Below are positions 34,901-46,600 of a DNA stretch of 64,000 bases, piece by piece. The notes below the pieces were generated by a model. It did not search any database. It saw only the letters and a list, made by a program, of their open reading frames with translations, and had not been told where the DNA came from. Made by a program: the position numbers and the translations under genes. Source of the stretch: Sanderia malayensis (Eukaryota; Cnidaria; Scyphozoa; Semaeostomeae; Pelagiidae); NCBI GenBank assembly GCA_013076295.1, contig RQOL01000699.1:992001-1056000 (forward strand), given 5' to 3'. Each line of letters opens with the position of its first letter. Position 1 is the stretch's first letter.

Positions 34901-37030
34901 ATATCGTCTATGTCTAAGTGGGAACTGCATATTAGACAAAATAGTCAATGATCAATAAAAATATTCTTAATTATTGCAAAATAATAAAGACTGTACCTTC
35001 TGCTTGCCCAATTTTAACTGCGTTATACCAGGATCCTCTGTGTTCACATCAACATTTTGCGTTTCTTTGAGGCATTTGTAAATGAGCTTACAGTCAACAA
35101 GAACTTTGTTCAAATTTGCCGTCTGTGGGTTCTCAAATCTTTTTTCTCCCAATGTTGATACCTGGAGAGCAAAGTGCCAAAGTGACATCAGAAATAGTGG
35201 AAATGAAAGAAAGCAGAGCAGGAAAAACAAAGGTAAAGCAAAAACAAAGATGGGAATTCAAAGCAAAGATGGGACTTCCTCAGTGGTGAAGCACAGGAAA
35301 AGGCAATGTAAAACAATGTGAAGCAATGAAAAACAAAATGATGTCACGCAATGCAAAGAAGTTGCAGTTTAAGGCAAGAAAAAACAATGCAAGCCAAAGA
35401 AAAGCAATGCAAAACAAGATGAAACAATGCAAAACAAAAAAAAGCAATGCAAAACAAGATGAAACAATGCAAAGCAAAGAAAAGCAATGCAAAACAAGAT
35501 GAAACAATGCAAAGCAAAGAAAAGCAATGCAAAACAAGATGAAACAATGCAAAGCAAATATTGGCAATGAAAATAAAAGAAGCATGATTAAAATTAAAAA
35601 GAAGCTATGCACAACTAAGAAAAGGAAGCTCAGGAATAAAAAATATGATCAAGAGTACCGGTCGAAATCTTGATGGAGGGACAGCAACTACGTCAAGAAA
35701 GAACATGTCGGTTGAGCTGAATTCAGAACTGTCTGGCAATGAGCTACCAAAAACAGCTTTTAACAATAGTTTACTGTCATTCCAAACTAAACGCAAATGG
35801 TCTCTGACTTCGACAGGATTCAAATAGGTTTGCTTCGGGACAGAAATTCCTTCTTCCTTTTCATCAATATTCTCTTCTTCTTTAACTTCAATATCTCCTT
35901 CTTTGGATTCTGCATTTTCTGTCAAAGAATTAAGTAATCATTACTACTTTGAAATGTTACATGGAAAAGTCAAATCACAAAATGTTTTGCTTTGAATTCA
36001 TTTATATGGAATTGGATGATAAAACTACAGTGGAACGTCCATATAACTGACACTGTATTTTTACTGAATGTTTTAAACAATTCTAAATCTTACAACAGCT
36101 TCAGGACAAATTACTCTTGACAAAACAACTGACCATTTGCTTTCATTTTTGCTTTCAATTTGTCTGCTTCCTTTTTCTTCTTTTCCCTTTCATCTGCTCT
36201 CTTTCCCAATGGTTTGAGAAAAAGCCTTGAGTTATACTCAGACCTGAAGTAACGCACACGGTCATTGCACCTGGGGCATCGCTTGCATTTTGCAATGCCT
36301 AGAAACTCTTTGATCAGTACTTGGTGGTATTTTGTTGAATTCTTGGATGCTCTATTGTCATTTGAACCCTGGTGTGGTTCCTTTGGCAATTCCTCAAGGT
36401 ATCCGTTGATCTTGTTAATTATATTATCATCAATATCATCACTGCCCATATTTTGATATGCTGCTTCCGATAGGGACGAGTTGTAGATCTCATCGAGGTC
36501 CCTGACACAGCTTGACAGTCCCTTGCTGAGAACATTCAGTTGCCTGCAAGCAAAAGAGACGTTATCGTCACGTTAACAATAACCACGTCATGCTGACGGG
36601 AATGCTTCATATTTCAATGTCAAGGTATGGAGAACCCGCATCAGAAAGTGTAGAAAAATGCATCATAATCATTATTAACTTACTGGAGAAAAAGATACTC
36701 CTTTGATTTGGAAACAAGAAGTCTATGACACGAATAGCAAGACACGTTCAGTGCCTGCAAGAGAATTTTGAAGAAAATTGGATGATAAACGGGCAACGGG
36801 AGACCAATGTGTCCGAGATGCCCAGGGCAGTGCACATAGTTCAATCCGCAGGAGCCACAAAGGTCTGAACGATCTGTAGGCCCAAAAGCATTGTCGTAAA
36901 GTCCACAAGAATTCGGGTGCAGAAAACCGTCAAATGTCTGAGGGTTTGTGACTTGTTTGACGCTCTGCTTTATTATATCTTGACTAGTATACGTTACAAA
37001 TGATACGCCGTTCAGTCGTATGGAAGACAT
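19915..37030 (-). CDS. POLR1A: RNA polymerase I largest subunit (RPA190/RPA1)
   Basis: Catalytic subunit that transcribes pre-rRNA in the nucleolus. About 35 exons align in order with the animal protein of about 1700 residues. Landmarks: start ATG at 37030 ([18 protein letters not shown]); zinc-binding N terminus GLYDNAFG with [20 protein letters not shown] in 36684-37030, and [14 protein letters not shown] in 36134-36544; VFFLDV-like [17 protein letters not shown] near 35650-35750; [20 protein letters not shown] near 33600-33670; catalytic [14 protein letters not shown] in exon 31239-31378, whose three Asp bind magnesium; [15 protein letters not shown] near 27100 (bridge-helix/trigger-loop entry region); [15 protein letters not shown] trigger-loop exon near 24220-24300; an acidic, subunit-typical insert ([19 protein letters not shown]) near 22470-22560; C terminus [16 protein letters not shown] at 19915. 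Exon edges beyond those quoted are approximate. Introns carry three tRNA genes and several satellites. Confidence 0.98.
20804..20931. repeat. MITE-like inverted repeat, copy 2 of the 14720 family
   Basis: The ends CTAGCAAAAAATATTCG and its complement CGAATATTTTTTGCTAG bound about 128 bases in a POLR1A intron. The interior ('atctcctgtttcgtctta', 'aaatgataattgaaatgtct', 'gcattctttgactctc') matches 14720-14815 in reverse complement. No coding sequence. Confidence 0.75.
21130..21490. repeat. Composite TACA/CACA minisatellite
   Basis: Blocks of (TACA)n and CACCCACACA alternate with the word 'aatcttgaagacatacat', which recurs five times about 55-60 bases apart. It lies in a POLR1A intron. The composition removes stop codons from several frames, producing long false ORFs on both strands. 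Confidence 0.93.
25978..26176. repeat. Hexanucleotide microsatellite (ACTAAT)n
   Basis: About 30 copies of the hexamer ACTAAT with scattered substitutions (ACTGAT, ACCAAT, ATTAAT). It lies in a POLR1A intron and yields false Thr-Asn and Val-Leu repeat frames. Confidence 0.95.
29325..29397 (-). tRNA. tRNA-Thr (anticodon UGU), copy 1
   Basis: Reading the minus strand from 29397: acceptor GCCTCTA pairs with TAGGGGC; D arm TAGCTCAGCGGTTAGAGC holds the A box; anticodon stem CTGGT/ACCAG encloses loop CTTGTAA, so the anticodon is TGT for Thr ACA. The T loop is TTCAATT. It is 73 bases with discriminator and has no intron; a run of T follows, as RNA polymerase III needs. It lies inside a POLR1A intron, in the host orientation. 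Confidence 0.97.
29697..29769 (-). tRNA. tRNA-Thr (anticodon UGU), copy 2
   Basis: Identical to the copy 300 bases to the left over the mature region, including the T-loop variant TTCAATT. The sequence after the 3' end reads AAATTTTTTT on the minus strand, a strong Pol III terminator. It lies in the same POLR1A intron as copy 1. Confidence 0.97.
29883..29985. mobile_element. 103-bp palindromic MITE, CTAGACTC family, copy 1
   Basis: It begins CTAGACTCACTACATTGCG and ends in CGTAATGTAATGAGTCTAG, its near reverse complement. The interior has GCTCGTTTTTGCTCGC and GCAAGCGAGGCA words. A second copy lies at 63350-63466. It sits in a POLR1A intron. Confidence 0.85.
31825..32040. repeat. Approx. 30-bp tandem repeat in POLR1A intron
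   Basis: The phrase 'gttgtagtctttgttagtct' recurs six or more times, with 'tttccagttt' or 'tttctagttg' between copies. It extends upstream of the AT-rich stretch at 31800 and produces a repeated Asn-Lys-Leu-Glu-Lys-Thr false frame on the minus strand. Confidence 0.9.
32623..32695 (-). tRNA. tRNA-Thr (anticodon UGU), copy 3
   Basis: The same cloverleaf and TGT anticodon as the other two, but the T loop keeps the standard TTCGATT (B box GTTCGATTC). Short T runs follow on the minus strand. It lies in another POLR1A intron, 2.9 kb upstream in gene direction. Confidence 0.97.
33098..33275. mobile_element. Mariner-like MITE (CAGTCAA ends), copy 1
   Basis: The block runs from CAGTCAACACTGTCTAATTC to ATGCAGATTTGACTGTA, with imperfect terminal inverted repeats. 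Internal words 'ggggaagcgtgaaaatgttc', 'attatagaggtttg' and 'gagttcgaattacacgagtt' recur in four other copies. The CAGT ends and probable TA targets fit Tc1/mariner-derived MITEs. Non-coding; in a POLR1A intron. Confidence 0.85.
34196..34382. mobile_element. Mariner-like MITE (CAGTCAA ends), copy 2
   Basis: It starts TACAGTCAACTCTGTCTAA and ends ATTTAACTGTA, with the same internal words as the copy at 33098 and in the same orientation. It lies in a POLR1A intron. Confidence 0.87.
35290..35570. repeat. Tandem repeat of AAAGCAATGCAAAACAAGATG units
   Basis: A unit of about 42 bases made of two halves, 'aaaagcaatgcaaaacaa' and 'gatgaaacaatgcaaa', repeats about five times in a POLR1A intron. It generates Cys-Phe-Ala-Leu-rich false frames on the minus strand. 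Confidence 0.9.
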
Positions 37031-37671
37031 TCTTTCAGCTTATCTGTAGCTTGCGAGTCTGTTAGTTGTACTTCGCCACCTAAATCAAAATTCTTTCCGA
37101 GAAATAAACTCTCACGTGGCTTCGGTCGCCATGTTTCTTCTCGAAGGGATTGGACGAAAGCGAGGCAGCGGTTCTGAAGCGAGGCTTGATTTCATCATGG
37201 CCAACAGAAAAAAACTCTTTTTTATTGGCTATTGATATAATAGGGTCTTAAATTGCAAGAAATAGTTGGCATTTTAAAAGTGGTATTTAATGCACATTAT
37301 GCTCTGAGAAAGTGAGTTAGTTATCAACTCATGCTGGAGCATTAGACAGAAAGGTCTAGCACACACGTTACGTTAAGGAGTAAATGAGCATTACACTCAG
37401 AAGGAAAACAATAAAAAATCGCAGTTATTTGAAATATTATTTTCATATATATCCTGAAGCACTCCACTGACAAAACATGAAATACTCGGAAAGCAGAAAG
37501 CTTGTTGAAATTTGCACAAAACAAGATATCACATATAAGCATCAGCATAGTTAATTTTCAATTTGCATGAGCCAAGGCATTCTCAGAAGCATCGGCCAAA
37601 CCTTGACAAGTTCATTGTAAAACAAATACAATACAAACTTAAAGCAACATCTTCCTAATTCATAAATATTA
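37031..37671. promoter_or_regulatory. Short gap between HYOU1 3' end and POLR1A start
   Basis: Only about 640 bases separate the HYOU1 stop codon (37672) from the POLR1A ATG (37030); both genes are on the minus strand. The gap must hold the HYOU1 3' end and the POLR1A promoter. TTTATT at 37221-37226 reads AATAAA on the minus strand and could be the HYOU1 signal, which would leave about 190 bases for the POLR1A promoter. No other element is visible. Confidence 0.5.
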
Positions 37672-40600
37672 TTATAGTTCCTTGTGTTGTTTACTATCGC
37701 TTTCGTCTGACTTTGTATCACTTGATGTTTCTAGTTTTTCTGCTTTTTTCTCCGTTTTGCTTTCCTCTGTAGCAGTTTTAGATTCTTCTTGTTTTCCACT
37801 AGAAGATTTATCAGTAGCCTCCTTTTCAACCTCGTCTTTCTTCCCAGCCTCGCTCTCACTGGCCTCTGTCTTATCAGCCTCTTTTTCGTTAGCCTTAACA
37901 TTCTTTTCAGCCTCGTTATCGTCAGGTTTAGCAACACTGTCCTTATCCTTGGCAGGCTTCACGTCCTCAGGCTTTGCAGTTTTTTCATCTTTGGAGGATT
38001 TCGTATCATTCGATGAAGTTTTGTTCGCAGCATCTACAATTGAACAACATTTTGAGATTCAACATTCACCCGTCTCGCCTATCAGACACCAGTCAAATTC
38101 AATGCCAGTCGCAAAGCTCGCCGGGGGTAGCATACGGTGTGAATAACTGACCTGTTTTGTTAGCCTTTGGCTTAGGCTTTGGCACGAAATATTTAGCCTT
38201 GTTGATGAGATACAACAGTTCTCTGTCAAGTTTCCCTTGCATTGCACTGATATCTTTGACCAGCAGAGTGGGTTTCACTTTGAGGCTGGTCTCGTTCTGC
38301 TTCTTCCAGTTGACATTGAGCCACTCCTAAAGCGTGGAAAGAAAAATCATGAATCCAAAATTACTCGTTCGCAAATATAATTAAGCGCGTCGTATTGGTG
38401 CTAAACCCTGAAGCAGGTAGGGAAAGTTACAAGAGTTTACTGGATAATGCAAATAGGGGGAGGGATAATACAGCACTTCCGTACAAGCCTCCCTCCCTAT
38501 CTTATGCACTATTACTCGACGGGCTTGTGTGGTCAACTTGCTTGAGTTTAATCCGTGAACGCTCTCAAGCCTCTTTCTGAAGCGAGGAGCGGGCAGCAAA
38601 TCTATAGTACACACCTGAACCTCGTTGTGGATCTTCTGCAGATCTTTGATGTCCTTTTCGCTGTACATTTCCGATGCTTCGGGCATGATCTTCAATTGTT
38701 GCTGGAACACGTTGGTCAGATTCAAACTGCTGAGCAGCTCAGCAATTGCCTTTGGTCTCATGTCGTATTCGGAAATACGGTAACGCAACTCATCAGTCGC
38801 TTGTTGCAGCTCTTTCAACTTGCTCTTGTAGATCTGTCAGGTATAGAGAATCGAATGCACATTAGAAAACCACCCCAAAAGCGGCTAAATAACGTATTCA
38901 TTAAGATATACAAAACGCTATGAGGGGACTATGACTTATTGCTTCAATACTATGACTACTTCAATAAACGCCCCCAGAAACCAGAAAATTTCAACAAATG
39001 ACCTGGGCATTTATTCAAAAGGATCTTGATCGCTAATGCCAGGTATCCATCTGTATATATATATAGTCATTGAGCGTATTTGATACTATTTCGCTTTGGG
39101 CAAAGATTGTTAACGACACAGCATTTACTGAATAGGGTTAAGTTTGTTAAGTTTGATGATGGAACCAAACAACAACGCAACAGCTCAGCTGTACAGCGGT
39201 CTAAACAAGAAACTCCACAAATAACAACGGAGGGGGTGGTAGATAACAAAAAAGACCAATAAGCGATTGCCAGATCTGAGTAGGTAAATAGCGAGTAAAT
39301 ACAGGTGGTATGATGTCATGAGGAGTATAAATTTTTCAACGTTTCGTGCAGTTATGAAGCATTGTTTTGCATACGAGCCGTATGAATCATGAAATAGGAA
39401 CATGAATACTCATCAGAATTAACAAGACGTAGATGTAATTATTGCAGGTGTCCTAACCGCAGCAATTATCTAGAGACGAGAAATTAGCGTCAGCATATAA
39501 TCTGCGTAGTTTTATATCAATTGAAAACAGAATGAGGACAAACATGGTAGTTAAGCATGTTTGCTCTCATTCTCATTTTGTAAGTATTCAAGATAAATAT
39601 GGTTGCTTGGAGTAGCAAAGCGGGCTTTATTGCAATTAAAAAAAATGAAAACCCATTGGAAGCATAATCAGCTTGATTAACCTAGCAGGTATCGGTGTAA
39701 GCTTATAAACATATAAACAAATAAGTAAGCAAATAAAAAGGGGAGTGATTACAAAGCTGAAAAAACTATATCAAAGAAAGGACAAGAGCTTCGTTGGTAA
39801 ACGTAAATTGGGTAATCGAAAATAACTAGCTGAGAATTGCTTTGGCAACAAGCGTGGAAGAAGACAATTTGAAAGACAGTTTTATGTGGAGTACAGTATA
39901 TATTCGGTTTTTACAACGATATATTCTTGCATTAAACCCACAGCAAGAAAACCTTCATTTTGCCTTCGGCTGGTAAGAAGGCACACAACCGGCAGTGAAC
40001 GCAACAAACACGAATACAGAAAAATAAAAATGATGATACTGACAATGAATAGCAGTAATATAACTCCCAACGCAACACCATATCATATCAGCAATATCAA
40101 AGGAAGTTTACACGTGGATCAACTTTGGCTGCTAGTCATACACACGCTTGCTTTGTTGCTGTTGATGCTAGCAATCATGATTGGTAACGCGCTGGAGATA
40201 TACTGTCTTCTTCACATCAAAGACATGCGAACGGTGTCAGGCATGTTCATCATGAACTTGGCGGTTACGGATCTTTGCGTTGGCCTCATCAGCATACCCT
40301 TATCACTGGCAAGTAGCTTGCGCCACGAATTATTGCACTTCGAGTGGTTCTGCATACTTAACGGCAGCGGTTTCATGCTATTCCTCATAGCATCGATACT
40401 CACAATGGCATTGATAAGCATTCAAAAATACACGACAATTGTTCTGTATAGAAGTGCTCGAGGGCGGTTTTCAAAGCGCCACGCGCGATATTCCATCGCA
40501 GCAATATGGGTGATAGCCGTTGCAATGGTGCTCGCACCCGCGGCCGGCTGGGGCACGTATACTTATACGACGGGCGGGCATCAATGCGCACCGTACGCCA

Positions 40601-43600
40601 CAAACGGCTTGGGACTCTCCTACCTTGTGACAATGATTATCGTCATGTTTATTGTTCCTGTGGCATGCATGAGCTATTGTTATCTGAAACTCTACCTGTT
40701 CACAAGAAATCACATCCATACGGTCGGTGTAAATTGCCGCACGGCATCGATTACGATAAACCGCGCGGGAATCCAAACAAACCGCACGACAGGACAACAA
40801 TCGATTTCAGAGGCCAGAATGATACACACGCTGATTATCATCATGCTGGTGTTCCTCGCCTGTTGGCTGCCGTGCGCACTGTTCTATATCGTCAAAATGA
40901 TGGGCGTTCGGGTGGCGCGCAATTACGAATCGCTGCTTATCGTGTGCGCCTATAGTAATTCCGCGCTGAATCCGATCATCTACGCGTTACGGCACGAAGC
41001 GTTTCGTCGCGGCTTCCGAAACATTATCGGGAATGCTTTAAGTTTTATATGGAGAGGACGTGGTCGAAACGTTGTTGCAAGCAATGATGGCACGCGGTGC
41101 GGTAGAGAAAGGCGGCAAGAACAAGCTTGGGGGACAACATGCTAGAGCGATCTACTTGAATAGCGGTGAAACAATGCAAAGAGGAGGAGAAGCAAAGAGA
41201 GAGAGAAGCAATGCAATATAAGACAAGGAGAAGCAAAGCGAAAAGACAAAGTGCAAAAAATAAAAAAGTAATTAAAATGGAGTAGTAGCAAAGAAGTCAA
41301 TGTTGAGCAAGAAAAAGCAGGTACAGTAAAAACCCGCATATAAGAACCTGTAAATATCCATCCAGGCTATTGTTCAAAGACAATAGGCTATTGTTTCGTC
41401 TATTGTTTTGAGCAGCAAAATCACCCTGAAGGTTCTTATATCGGGTTTTTACTGCATTATATCGATAATATTTGCAAAGAAAAAGAACTCACATCTGCTG
41501 TGGAATCGAAACCTTCTTCGTCAATCCATTCAGCAATGGTGGAGAATTTCTCAGTGATTTTTGTTCTCTCGTCTTCAGTTGACAACTTTTCAACGGTGTC
41601 ACTGTACAATTTCTCTCTGAACTCGTACAGAAAACTTTCCAGTGAATTCTTTGCGCGTTCAATCTCAAACTTCTGAACGTCTCGTGCATGGAGCTTGTTC
41701 AACCTGAAAAGAAATGAACAGATGTTTGGTTAGCATGATCAATGGCTCGGAAAACTAAATAAAACTCGGAAAAAAAAGAAGCATGGCACTAAATTTGCAG
41801 ATTATAGAATTTTTGGAATCTTTAATATAGCTAAAATCAGCATTAGAACGTCTTAGCGAAGCAGCAGAATAAAAAATTTCGATACATATGTAAAAAAGAA
41901 GTTAACCTCAGTAAACAAATACAGTCAAGTGTCTAATTTAGAACAACCTGGGGAAGCGTGAAAATGATCGAATTACAAAAAGTTCGAATTATAGAGGTTT
42001 ATTTTATAAGGGTTGGTTCTTTGGTGATCCTTGAAGGGACGGATAATTTCGTTCGAATTGGATAGAGTTCGAATTACACGAGTTCGAACTATGCAGATTT
42101 GACTGTAAGGTTAGACGAGTTTTGATTTAAAACCAGATATTTAAGAAATGAAACTCACAATTTTACAGATCGACCAAAGGTATTTTCTGCAATACTTGGT
42201 ATATCTGTTTCTGAAATCACCATAGAAATAGCCTCTTTTACAAGCACGGGTTTCATTGGTTGTTGCTTCTCAGTCACGTTCGATTTAGTTGCATTAGAAT
42301 CCTGGCGAAAAAGGCAAACAAAAATATGAACAGGCACTGAAACAAACAAAAAATCGATAAATAACAATGGAACAATAAAACAACAATGGATCAAGAGCAA
42401 TAGAACAAAAGACCAGGGTCTATGCATTGCTAACAACGATATCACCGTCAAATTGACGTTGAAGCTAATTTGATTCTATTAAATTAAGCTCACAGCAGGT
42501 GATCTTCAAAGTATGACCCTGATTATATGGCAAATTATTCAGTTATGAGAATAAAAAGTTCAATGAGCAAGGAGTGCGTTATGGCCCCTTGCTCGCTAAC
42601 CTCGCTTGCTCGGAGAAATGAGTAATGTTAATGACCCCTCGAAAACCTCCTATTTTTAAAAAAATCTTAGATGAAATTAAATTAGTTATGATTATATTAA
42701 GATTGTAATTAATATTGATCTTTAATTGAATAAGTTCTATCAGAGTAGCTAAAAAGTTGTTCGTGTAGAAATAATTGTATCATATCACATCCTTGCTTAG
42801 AGAAATTAGTAATGTCAATGGCACTCGAAAACCTCCTATTTTTAAAAAAACTTAGATGAAATTAAATTAGTTATGATTATTTTAGGATTGTAACTAATAT
42901 TGCATCTTTAATTGAATAAGTTCTATCAGAGTAGCTAAAAAGTTGTTCGTGTAGAAATAATTGTATCATATCACATCCTTGCATAGATAAATGAGTAATG
43001 TTAGATACCCTCGAAAACCTCCTTGCTCAGAGAAACGAGTACTATTAACAAGGGTGTGATACTCACTTTGGCATCTGAAGCAGTTGCGTTACTTGCTGTT
43101 TGATTAGTCGATTTTTGCGTATCTTGTGCAGTTGGTTTCTTCTCGTCTTTATCAGCCTTTGCAGTAGTGTCATCCCTTTTCTCCTGTTTCTTCCCGTCCT
43201 TCTGGTCGTCTTTCTTCTCCTCTGGCGCTTGCTTCTCGTCCTAATGAAAAACACGAACGCCTTGCACTATCACAGAGTAATGAGCTATAACATATAGCTA
43301 TAATGTTAGAAAATCGATCTGATATTTGAGCTATGCTATAGCTCTCTCTTGAAAAGTAAAGTGGTGTTTGGTAATGAATTTAATTAGATCTCGAGTTATT
43401 TTTACCTTGCCAGATTCTTTCTTATCTTCCTTTTTATCTTCTTTCTTATCTTCCTTGTCTTCTTTGCTCGATCCAAATAAACTAGAGAGAGTGTTTCCAA
43501 TCTCTGGGGAAAAAGAGAGACAAATCGATAATGAAAAAGGAATGGTCTTCTAATTTTAAGAGAAAAAGAGAAGAGAAGTACAAATAATAATAAAAGAGAA

Positions 43601-46600
43601 TGGAAAAAATAAGATATTGAAGATGTACTTGGCGAGAAAAGGTACAAAGCAATGAAACATGCCACAAAAATGCCAAGCAAAAAAACGTTAATAAGAAGTC
43701 GAGACAAGACAGGAAAACAATAGAAATAACAAAAAGTAAGATAAAGAATGCGTTGTTAAAGTTGTGTGCATATAATTATTTACTTGCAAATGTTGATTCT
43801 TCTTTCTCTTCCTTCTCGTCGACTTTCTTTTCAAAATGAGCTTCAACCTAAAAATTGAAAAATATATTAAGTTAAAAAAGATAAGAAAAATATTGAAAAA
43901 TATAAACTGTAAAGGTACTGGCATGTTAAAATCCCCAATAAACCATTTATAAAATTATGCCACTCCATGAATTAATGACACATTAAAACCGGACAGTTCG
44001 AGCCCGTGACAAATCGAACCAATTTGAATTCCCTTGGAAAACTTTGCCAGTGCCTGCTGACCCTCGATAGCTTAAAAATTCGTCAACTCGATCAATTGAA
44101 TCATCGGCCCCTTTGAATATACTGTATATACCTTGTCTAGATTGATTATACCACTTTCATCCATGTTGAAAAACGCTTTGATACCCTTGGCTTGGGCATC
44201 CTTGTTGTTTTGATTAGCTGTAGCGACGCCAGAGAGGTCAACATGTCTCAGTTTACTCAGATCCAACAGTCTACAAGGAAGATATATAACAGATATATAA
44301 CATTATATGATACTAATAGTATGCAAGTATAATAATGCACAACACATCTCCACTAGCATACCGTTACAAACAGGCCAAGCATGACAGCAACAAAAGGAGG
44401 ATATCGACTGGAAAATACTCGGCAGGCAACACAATGATTACCTTTTAGTTTCAGCGTTGTAGATGCTTGAATCGCCGTAGCTCATGTTGAAATGGAAGTC
44501 CTTCTCTTGTTTGTTGAATGTCATCACCTTCTTCTGTGGTATCGGATTCAATCGATGAAACAACGTACGTGTGACAACTCTCGCTGATTCCTTACCATCT
44601 TCGGAAACAGTTTTTCTGTGAAACGAAACCTGAAAGAAGAACAGAATAAAATCGATTGCAGTTGTGACTATAATAAAGGCTTCCTTATTGTAAATGACCC
44701 ATACATTTCGACTAAAGACTTTATAAACGCCCCCTTTTAAGCGCCCTATCCTATCCAGGCCTCATTCCAAATCTGAAAAATTTAATAAGCATGCGAAATC
44801 CGTATTTTTAAATTCATTAAATTAAAGAATTGAATTTTCGAAAAATTGAAGTGTGGCGTGAATGCAAGATGTAAGTGTCACAAAAGTGCAATAAAGTACT
44901 GTCAGTCTGTGGCTAAAAATGTACCAAATTAAACCTAAACGGTGTTGAAAAAAGAACAATACATAATAGTGAATACTTTTCATTGAACTCACGTCTATTG
45001 GATACATGTTGACGTCCTTAATGAGGAAACGCTTCACCTTGAAGCCCTGTGACAGGTCAGCAGCTCTGTAGACGGAGCCTGAGAAAAGAACAGTGCCAGG
45101 AAATCATTGTGAGGTGCGATAACATACAGTAAACAAGCGGAAAGTATGGTAGACAAAAAGCAGTAGATAGCAGACAGAGTACATAACAGGTAGAGTGGAC
45201 AGTAGACACGAGATCGTAGAAAGTAGACAGGGTGAAGAGAAGATAATAAACAAAGTAAAAAAAGTAGACAAAAGAGACAGAGGGGATAAGACATAGTAGA
45301 TCATGGCAATCGATGAATAGGAAGGATACAAGAAAACAGAATTTGTTAAAGAATTGGATATAATTGAATCTATTTCTATAATAGATTATAGTTTCACGAT
45401 AATCTATTTCTACACATCAAGCGCAGATCTGAGGGGATAAGAGATAGTAGATCATAGACAATAAAGGCAATAGATGAACAAGAGGGATAAAAGAAAACAG
45501 AATTTGTCAAAGGATTGGATTTAACTGACATTAGTTCCATGATTATTTATTTCTACGAACCAAGTGCGGCGGCCTCGTCTGTGTTGAGACTTTTGCCAAG
45601 CTCTTCACTGCAAGAAGAAGAATCGAAAACATTCAATAAGGGGTTGACAAGAAAGGTCATCAAAGAAGGAAGGTAGAAAACAATGCAAGGTGAAATCATT
45701 GCATAACCGACCGTTTGACAGCCTTTTTCAAGAGCTCTTGAACTTTTGGAACCCTGGTGCTACCGCCCATCAAAAGAACAGTCTCGATGTCATCCTAGAA
45801 GCATAAAAAAGAGTCAGAACGATGCTCGAAAACAGAGCAATGCTCAGAAAAAGCAAGCAAATTTGACGATCTGTCCAAAAAAACCTTGGCCTGGAAGCAG
45901 GAAACAAAAAGCAGCAAAGAAGAGACGAATGCAAATTTGAGAGCTTACGAGCTTCATGGCAGCAGACTTCACAGCAGTCTCAAGTGGAACAGCAACTCGA
46001 TCAAATAGATCTTTGCACATCTCTTCAAACTCCTGTCGAGTAATTTTGGTACGGAAATCGTGGCCTTCGAATACGTTTTCGACCTACAACAAAACATCAA
46101 CTTCTTCAACAACACCCATGGTTAATGGTAAAATGAGCCTCGATCAACAGTACAAGCTGCTTTAACGAAATCACAAAGTAGAAAAGTCGTCAATAAGCAG
46201 ATGTTTACCTGCGCAAATGTATCTGAGTTTGCACTGAGGACCCGCTTAACTCTTCCTGCTTCTTTCAACAATTTCATCATTGCCCTTGGATTTTGGGAGA
46301 TATCTTTCTCAGTTTTGGTCTTGCTCTGTTAACCAATAAATAGTACTAAATGGTTTTCAACTTGTATTTTTCTTAGACAGAGGGTGAGGATAGACTTGAC
46401 AAATAACGAGAAGGTTTATTAATTTACCGAATGTCTACATATATTACTTTAACAAGTTGTGGCGTGTGGCATAGAAATTTCTACTTCCTACAAACCTTGA
46501 ACTCGTGAACAAGTCTGTCTCTCAGTCGTAGCTCCATTTCCAGGCCACCAAGAAGTGGGTCAAACCTAAATTTAAAAAATCAAATTAACTATGATTAATG

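Noticed and set aside
40506..40955. A 149-codon frame overlapping the GPCR in another reading frame.
   Set aside because: The GPCR frame carries all family motifs; this is an out-of-frame shadow in GC-rich coding sequence.
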